The position numbers and the translations under genes are program-made. A DNA stretch of 64,000 nucleotides from Syngnathus acus (lineage: Eukaryota; Chordata; Actinopteri; Syngnathiformes; Syngnathidae): assembly GCF_901709675.1 (NCBI RefSeq), contig NC_051093.1:2687053-2751052 (forward strand), given 5' to 3'. Below, piece after piece: positions 57,539 to 64,000 of the stretch (positions are counted from its first letter, which is position 1; each line of letters opens with the position of its first letter). The notes below the pieces were generated by a model. That model made no database searches. It worked only from the letters and a program-made list of their open reading frames with translations, and was not told the origin of the DNA.

Positions 57539-58355
57539 ATGGGGAACACCAAAAGCAGCACGTTGTCCAAGGAACTCCTGGAGGAGCTGAAATCCAACAC
57601 CAAGTATTCAGAAGCTGAGTTGTGCACCTGGTATCAGTCCTTCCTTCGGGAATGTCCTGGTGGGAAGATCAGCAAGGAGCAGTTTGAAGGCATCTACGCT
57701 AGCTTCTTCCCGGATGCCGACTCTACCGCCTACGCCCGCCACGTCTTCCGCAGCTTTGACACCAACGCAGATGGTACTCTGGATTTTAAGGAGTACATCG
57801 TGGCGCTTCACCTGACCTCAGGTGGGAAGACCCGCCAGAAGCTGGAGTGGGCTTTCGCACTCTATGACGTGGATGGCAATGGGACCATCAGCAAGAATGA
57901 GATCCTGGAGATCGTCAAGGTATGAACCAACACTTGACAACTTGTTGGCAGAATAACTAAACAAACTTCTGAGGTTTAAATGGACAGTGTAGTATCTGCG
58001 TATTATGAACCTACCTGTAGATCTAGGTCAATTCTTGACATGTGACTTTCACGCAGTCCATCTTCAACATGATCCCAACTGATGACCAAGAAAATCTTGC
58101 CGAAGACGAGAACACCCCGGAAAAGAGAGCGGAGAAGGTCTGGTGCTTCTTTGGGAAGAAGGACAATGGTAATTCATCAACAAGAAAAGTGCTCTTTATG
58201 TTTTTTATATTCATACGCTGTTTGCTGTTTTTCCAGACAAAATCTCAGAGGGCGAGTTCATCCAGGGCGTGATGGACAATAAAGACATCTTGCGTCTCAT
58301 CCAGTATGACGAACCTCAGAAGATTAAAGACAAGCTGAAGGAGAAGAAACACTAA
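57539..58355 (+). CDS. rcvrn: Recoverin
   Basis: Three exons: 57539-57919, 58057-58168 and 58237-58355, joining to 203 codons plus stop (mammalian recoverin about 200). Recoverin is a calcium sensor of photoreceptors that inhibits rhodopsin kinase when calcium is bound. Seen: N-terminal MGNTKS, a myristoylation site at Gly2; EF-hand 1 disabled by Cys39-Pro-Gly-Gly; EF-hand 2 DTNADGTLDFKE (74-85) and EF-hand 3 DVDGNGTISKNE (110-121) intact; EF-hand 4 degenerate (GKKDNDKISEGE), as in the family. The start at 57,539 is chosen over an in-frame ATG at 57,506 because only it gives the myristoyl signal. Gas7 follows tail to tail, as neighbours of RCVRN in human. A visinin-type paralog is a lesser alternative. 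Confidence 0.94.
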
Positions 58356-59290
58356 TGGCAGTGAGCAGACTTTATATTTATCCTTTTGTTGCCGTGGCAA
58401 CACACAAGAACTAGTTTGAGATCAAAACAAATCAAGAACAACATTAAAATGCGGTTTTGCATTCACAGATTTTGGGGGAAACCCTCAGTGACTCGCTTTA
58501 GCACCATCTGGTGGTAGCTGGAGTGTCAAGGAAGAAACTATGTTCAAATGAGTTGAGGAGTTTCATTCAGAGCCAGGTCTGGAGTGTCAAAGCAATGAGA
58601 TGTGAATAATTAGCAGTATGCTAACGCTAAGCTGTTTGAATGTGTTTTCACACGATGTTGATTAAGTGGAGGGGTAGGCAGAGGCTCAAGTTAAGCGTGT
58701 TAATCCTATCACAAGCTGAAGGTCCATGCCAAACTGACCCAACTAACAATCCAATCAATTTAATGACAACTTTCAAACCTTTGTCTTTCACTCACTGTTG
58801 TAAATGTATTACAGCAGAAGAAATGTTTACAGATATAATCTAATGGAAGTTGGTTCACTTGGTCTTAACTAGTGCTCGCTATGCTAGTAGTGCTACGCAG
58901 CGTGAGGCTCACTTTAGGTCCAATACTTTTGCTGTAAGATTACTTTTTCAGCTTCGACAACTGTTTTTTTTAGGAGCATTTACTACAATTTATATTTTAC
59001 ATTTTAATAGTATCATGTAGTATTTTTTTTCAAGTGTTAAATATTGTTAGTTATTCCACATGCCTGCTTTGCCTTGTGTTGTTTTGTTTGCTACCGGAAG
59101 TGTAAATTGTGCACGATTAAAATTATATCAAATGAAGATGAGAGTTTCCATAGCAATGTATGTATTTGTATTTATTTTTGTGAGAGCTATGAAATACTAC
59201 CTGCCTCACTGTCCTTCCAACATGCTCTCTGGACAAAAAAAAAAATCCCCCCATGGTTGTTCGCTTACATAACCAAGAGCACAGGTTGAC
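58356..59290. other. rcvrn 3' region and intergenic DNA
   Basis: Holds ATTAAA at 58,443 as the likely rcvrn polyadenylation signal, a GCTAA-rich patch at 58,615-58,635, and no coding exon. Confidence 0.6.
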
Positions 59291-59305
59291 TTTTTCAAGA
59301 GGAGC

Positions 59306-59311
59306 TTTATT
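59306..59311 (-). terminator. Likely polyadenylation signal of gas7
   Basis: AATAAA on the minus strand, about 750 bp after the gas7 stop codon. The interval to 60,062 would be its 3' untranslated region. Confidence 0.45.
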
Positions 59312-59563
59312 TTTCTTTTTATAATTATATGTTACTAATATGACGGACAGGATGCATTCCATACTGTGCTCACCAAAAACATTCCCAAAAAGATGAGACG
59401 GACAGCGCACAAGGGCGGCAAACTCGGAACATCAAATACGCAACAATGAAACACCAACAAAACACGAGAGGTCATAAAGGACCACAAAATCCAAACAAAA
59501 CACAAAAACAAAATGTTTTGTAGACACACACAAGCATACTGCACATGCAATTACAGTTAACAG

Positions 59564-59578
59564 CCCACAGGGGGCGCC
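59564..59578 (+). promoter_or_regulatory. CTCF-like core in gas7 3' region
   Basis: CCCACAGGGGGCGCC matches most of the CTCF core. It is the right-most of several such motifs in the window. Confidence 0.4.
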
Positions 59579-60062
59579 TCCGTCCTGTCATCTGTGTACA
59601 CATAGCAAAAAAATAAGACAGTGGAAATGGTGGCAAACAAGGAACCCAGAAGAGACAACATGAACGCGTTTCATTTAAGTATGTGGCGAGCGCAAACTAA
59701 AATTGCTCCATTTGTTCTCCCGGGTTCTTACCAAACACTCGAGGCACAAGAGGGTTTTCCAGTGTGACGCCATCCAACTTTTTCCCGCCTCCGATCCAGT
59801 TTTTTTTTTTTGTGAGCGGAGAAGAAGCATGCGTGTCCAGCAGCTATCTTTGAAAATATGAAAATATTCCACCACCAGATCCTCTTGATATCCAAAAATA
59901 AAAGGGAATCATATCAAGGCTTTTTTCTTTTCTTTTTTAAACGAGACACCAAAACGTTGAACAGAACTTTAGTGACGTAACTACAGCAGAAGTCGAAGAA
60001 GAAGCGAGCAGGGTTCATATGTACTAGGGACATGCTGGTTCTGGTTCTGGCTGTCCCTCGCT

Positions 60063-63000
60063 TCAGATGTCCAAGTCCACAGGCCTGACGTGGCCTGTCT
60101 TGTTGTCTTGGACCCAAAGCTCTCTGTCCTTGGCCGGGTCCACTTTCTGCAGCAGCTGGTCCACTGGCTCCACCGTCTGGACACAAGACGATAGTGCAGC
60201 CTCATTATTTCTCATCTGCCTGTCTCGTCACGGTCGAGGAAAGCAAAAATGTTCTCCGACAAATGTTGACAGCCAACAAGTATTCAGAAGGTAAGACGAC
60301 TTTCCTTCAGCTAAAAAAATGTCTGAGCACAAGGGATGACAAATTATGAAACGATTGGACGAATAATACTTTAGTTTTTGGGGTGGGGGTCGTATTACAC
60401 CTGAGCACAAAGGAAAATCAGCTAGGTTGAACTCACGCCCTGGTTGAACATGTCCGTCTCGTGCCTCAGCGTGGTGTACTGCCGCAGATGTTGCTGGATC
60501 CACTCAATGCGATCCACCTCCAGTTTTTCCAGCTCCTGATTGGACGCCGCCGCAACGACAACACACATATCGTCATCTCCTCTGTTTTTATTTTTATGAT
60601 AGTGGAACATGTTGAGACAGAAGTGAAATGAAAACGTACCATGCTGGTGGTGACCATCTCCTCAAACCACTTGGACTGAGCCTGGTTGTAGAGGTCCACG
60701 CAGCGCATCAGGTCATCCCCTGAAATAAGCCCACATGGAGAAACACCTGAATATTTTTTTTTCTCCTCTAATAGCCACCAGAAGACAATCAGGACAACAA
60801 TGGAGCAGTGGGCGTGGCCAGGCAGCTGACGCGGAGCTACCTGCTTGTGTGGATTTCCTGCGAGCCTTCTTGATGTCTTCTTCCGTCTTGTTGCTGAGTT
60901 TGATCTCCAGCTGCTGCGTCTTGACATCCAGATCCTTCTGACGCTCAGCCAGAGCTTTACGGGCCTGAAAAACGCACCGTGCAGAGTGGCCTGAAGGGGG
61001 CACTGCTGCGGGAAAGGTGCTACGGCGTTTCCAAGTACCTTCTCGACACCGACGTAGCGGCTGGCGAGCTGTTTCCTGAGGTCTGCGATGTGATGGTCGT
61101 GCTTCTTCAGGTCCTTCTTGAAGTTGTCAGCTCGGAACGTCAGCAGAGGCTTCTCGACCTCGGAGTGAAGCTGAACACAACAACGTCATCCTACCGGGAG
61201 GTCAAGCTTTGAATTTGAAGACAAGATGCAAATGAATATCTTCTCAATTTCATTTCATTGTTTCCTTTTTCTCATTGAGTGAACACAAAGCAGCAAAAAT
61301 GTGGGGCCCGACTGAGTTAGCCCAATTACCGTAGCAGTCAATAAAAAAAAAAAAAAAAAGTTACCTTGTTGGAGAATTTGAGGTGGACTTCTGCCTCATC
61401 ATGTAGACTTTTCTTCAGCTGAGTCCAAGCTTCTCCCAAGGTCCTTCACACAACCAACAGACACTTGGTTAGCCACCCCAGCTAATCACTAAATTAGGAA
61501 CAAGTCACTAATCAACGTCTTTTGAATGGCAACACGTTTATTGTTGTGTGTGCGACTGTGCATGAATTTGAACTTCCACACACACACAAAATCCAAATGT
61601 TACCCTTCTTCCTGTGCCGCCAGAGTGCTGAGGGAAAGTTTAGATAAGTTCTTGGCATATTCCTCCTCAATCTTGATCCTGGCGCCCAAAGAGAATATCC
61701 TCCTCAGTCTTCAGAAATGAATTTTGAGATTTACTAAGTGTGAAACGGCATTTGAACCTCTCGTGGACAAACTCGGCCATCTCCTTCTGCATCTGTTTGC
61801 CCTTCAGTTGCTTCTGCAGCAGAACCTCGAAGCCGCCCACCGACGTGGCCCCCTGGGGGTCCTTTTTGTCCGTCTGCAAGACAGGAAGTCTGGCTCATAC
61901 ACCTTCCGAGTCTGCTCGAACGTAGCGGAAAGTGTGTACCATCCGTCAGTTTTACAATAAACCACAACTGACCCAGAAGTAATCGCAGTAGCTCCATTCG
62001 TTGGGTTTGAGCAGTTGCTGCTCGGGTCCTTCGCCGGGAAGCGGGAACGTCACGCCGTTGATCTACGGAACCAAATAAACACGGAAATCAAGAGCGGGAA
62101 GAAGGAAAGTGTAAAAGACGTTTGTGAGGTAAAGCGGTCGTGCGGAGGAGGAAAAAGGTCAGGAGAAAAGCTCTGTTGCCATGGCAACATGGAAGCCTTC
62201 AGGGAGGATGGGGGAAGGGGGGGGGGCTAACGCGGTCAGTGTGGTCCGTGTCAAGACTCCAGCGTGCGTCTCTAATTAGTTTCACGCTTAAAATGATGTA
62301 ACACAAACACACACACATATACACTTCATGTGCAATTATGTAACACACAAACACACACACAAAGTGGTGATTCCCTCTCAACTGTCACCACAGATCAGAG
62401 CAAATGGACACACTCATAATCATGGCAAATGACAGCGTGCTTGACATAGTGGGCAGCGGTTTAGCACATCCGCTTCACTCTTTTGAGGTTCAGGGTTCGA
62501 ATCCGGCAGTCCAACTGCCTTGCGGGAAGAATTTTTGGTCTGTGATGAATGCGAGCCTATGTAAGAAGCAACGTGACAATGTGAGGCTTAATCAGTATTG
62601 TTTCACTCTGACCAACATCAAGCCTCCATCCCATAATGTCCCAGTGGACCACAAGCAGATGACTAACACAACCCGCTTACATAATCGCACGCACGCGCGC
62701 TCGCAATTGGCTTCGGGACACGTCGCAAAAAAGTGGCCGATTTAGCAGGCGTCACTTTATTAATTTTCCGCCCTGGTAGATCAAAGTGACAGTTTCCATG
62801 ACAACGGTTTCCATGCAGACGCCCGCCATCCGACAGGTTTATCGCACCTCAACGCCGCTTGGCAACATCCAACGCTATTGTAGTACGGGACTGGCTGATG
62901 GCGATACGGGCATGTAGGCATGTTCAATTTGGCTGTTGCTAGGCAACACGTGACTTGCCCTCTCAACGCACCCCCCCACCCCCAGAAAACTATCTGTTGC

Positions 63001-64000
63001 CTCCGCTTCCCTTTTTTGGTGCCAGGTCCAGACAAAATGGTTTCCAGAACCGGGGTCCAAGTGATCCCCCCCCCCCACAGCCAAACAAGTCGCTGCGAAG
63101 GTGAAAGCAAGGTTAGGGCTCAATCTTGTATCTGAGGGTCAACCATGCGTGCGTGTGCGTATGTATCTCCATGGCAACAAAGTGTGCGCGAGTGTAACGT
63201 GAGGCGCACAAAAACAACCGACGTCACAATGACGAATGACTTGCGTGTGTGTTTGTGTGTGTGTGTGCGCGCGCGTGTGTGTGTAAAGCCGTTTCTGCAG
63301 CGATTCTCTCGATATCAGTATCTGGCTTTACAGATTTATTATTCGCTATCCAACTTTAGATCCATGTACTAGTCGATTCTGTTTTCTCACTAATAGAACA
63401 ATTTTAGGTCTGCAACTAGTTGGGTAAAACTGTGCACTTGTTGACGTGTTACAACTAGTAGCTCCTACTATTGAACTAGTAAATGTTCTAAAAATCACTC
63501 GTAGCAAATAGTTGTCAACTAAAGCACACCTGTAAAAAAAAAAAAAAAAAAAAAAAGATGTCAGCCTGTTGTCAGCCTGGGCTTCCGTCGCCATGGGAAC
63601 TGGACCTGGCTGCATCTCGTTGTTCTCACGATGGCCGCGGGTCACAAAACCTGCGTTCCCACCCCCCTCATGTCTCCACGCATCATTAACAGACATAATG
63701 AAAACAGCTACGAACGTGACGGCTTTCGAGAACAGCACTAGAACAAGACCAAGACCGAGACAGAGCCCGCGCAGTCTTCTGTGTGTGCAGCACGGTCACG
63801 ATGACCATAGAAAAGAAATCGATGGATGGATTGTTTACACACGAGAAGTCAAACACACAGATATTGCACGGAGACTGTAGATGGAAGAGGAAGTGGCTTA
63901 CCGTGGTCTTGGTCTCCTTCACCTCGTGGACTCGCCTCTTGGCGGGTGACACGGATCCGGGCGGCTGAGGGGCGAGACACGACGGGTCGTCAAAACTCTC
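60063..64000 (-). CDS. gas7: Growth arrest-specific protein 7, 3' part
   Basis: Ten exons on the minus strand, the first cut by the window edge: 64000-63902, 62062-61973, 61873-61758, 61678-61604, 61443-61365, 61170-61039, 60964-60841, 60719-60640, 60535-60437 and 60176-60063, joining in frame to 335 codons plus stop. GAS7 is an F-BAR protein that binds membranes and actin and promotes neurite outgrowth. Seen: a Pro/Ser linker (LAPQPPGSVSPAKRR); EWSYCDYFW; the F-BAR domain from GGFEVLLQKQLKGKQMQKEM through KIEEEYAKNLSKLS, LGEAW, KKHDHHIADLRKQLASRY, KLSNKTEEDIKKARRKSTQ and CVDLYNQAQSKWFEEM; and the KDRELWVQDNKTGHVRPVDL end matching vertebrate GAS7. The N-terminal SH3 and WW parts lie beyond the window. 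Confidence 0.95.
62445..62530 (+). mobile_element. tRNA-derived SINE fragment
   Basis: GGCAGCGGTTTAGCACATCC resembles a tRNA A-box region and GGTTCGAATCC (62,494-62,504) is a B box. They are spaced as in tRNA-type SINEs. Downstream, sequence similarity to the SINE body fades quickly. Confidence 0.55.
63240..63285 (+). repeat. GT-rich microsatellite
   Basis: Interrupted GT and GC dinucleotides in the gas7 intron. Confidence 0.85.
63370..63530 (+). repeat. ACTAGT-type minisatellite in gas7 intron
   Basis: CAACTAGTTGGG, CAACTAGTAGCTCCTAC, GAACTAGTAAATG and AATAGTTGTCAACTAAAG words, similar to those in gsg1l2 introns about 7.5 kb away. Confidence 0.5.

Larger units (their letters stand above)
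62063..63901 (-). other. gas7 intron
   Basis: An intron of 1,839 bp between two coding exons. It holds a SINE fragment (62,445-62,530), GT-rich runs, a minisatellite block and a poly-A tract at 63,535-63,556. No nested gene was recognised. Confidence 0.75.

Overview
This is nuclear DNA from a vertebrate, almost certainly a teleost fish. All recognisable genes are intron-containing with GT/AG junctions, the gene-bearing introns are mostly short (60 bp to 1.8 kb), and a degraded Tc1-type transposon, tRNA-derived SINE pieces and many microsatellites are present. A percomorph fish is a reasonable guess; I cannot name the species. I see no prokaryotic operon, CRISPR array, viral genome or rRNA.

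Positions 1 to about 39,000 form a coding desert. No open frame there gave a recognisable protein or a convincing exon chain. It holds microsatellites, several families of degenerate minisatellites (one with a clear 21-bp period and one with a period of about 172 bp), short CTCF-like and ZNF143-like motifs, and one possible minus-strand promoter and first exon near 29,000 to 29,290. From human synteny (RBFOX3 lies next to ENPP7) this could be the 5' end and early introns of rbfox3. That is inference only; no RBFOX coding exon is visible.

Positions 39,157 to 64,000 are gene-dense. In order they hold enpp7 (+, alkaline sphingomyelinase-like), a dead Tc1 transposon, cbx2 (+, Polycomb chromodomain protein), dhrs7c (+, muscle SR short-chain dehydrogenase), a natd1-like acetyltransferase (+), gsg1l2 (-, claudin-like four-pass membrane protein), rcvrn (+, recoverin) and the 3' part of gas7 (-, F-BAR protein, running off the right edge). 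For the first six genes I placed every coding junction and the joined lengths are multiples of three: 476, 466, 316, 125, 301 and 203 codons plus stop. The gas7 part gives 335 codons.

The genes are not a functional pathway. Their grouping is syntenic: the left pair corresponds to human 17q25.3 and the right group to human 17p13.1, with natd1 inserted. I found no evidence of an undescribed biological system. The most interesting signals are the Tc1 insertion about 160 bp upstream of the cbx2 start codon, the dispersed minisatellite families, the altered cofactor motif of dhrs7c, and a possible organelle-targeting N-terminus on the natd1-like protein.
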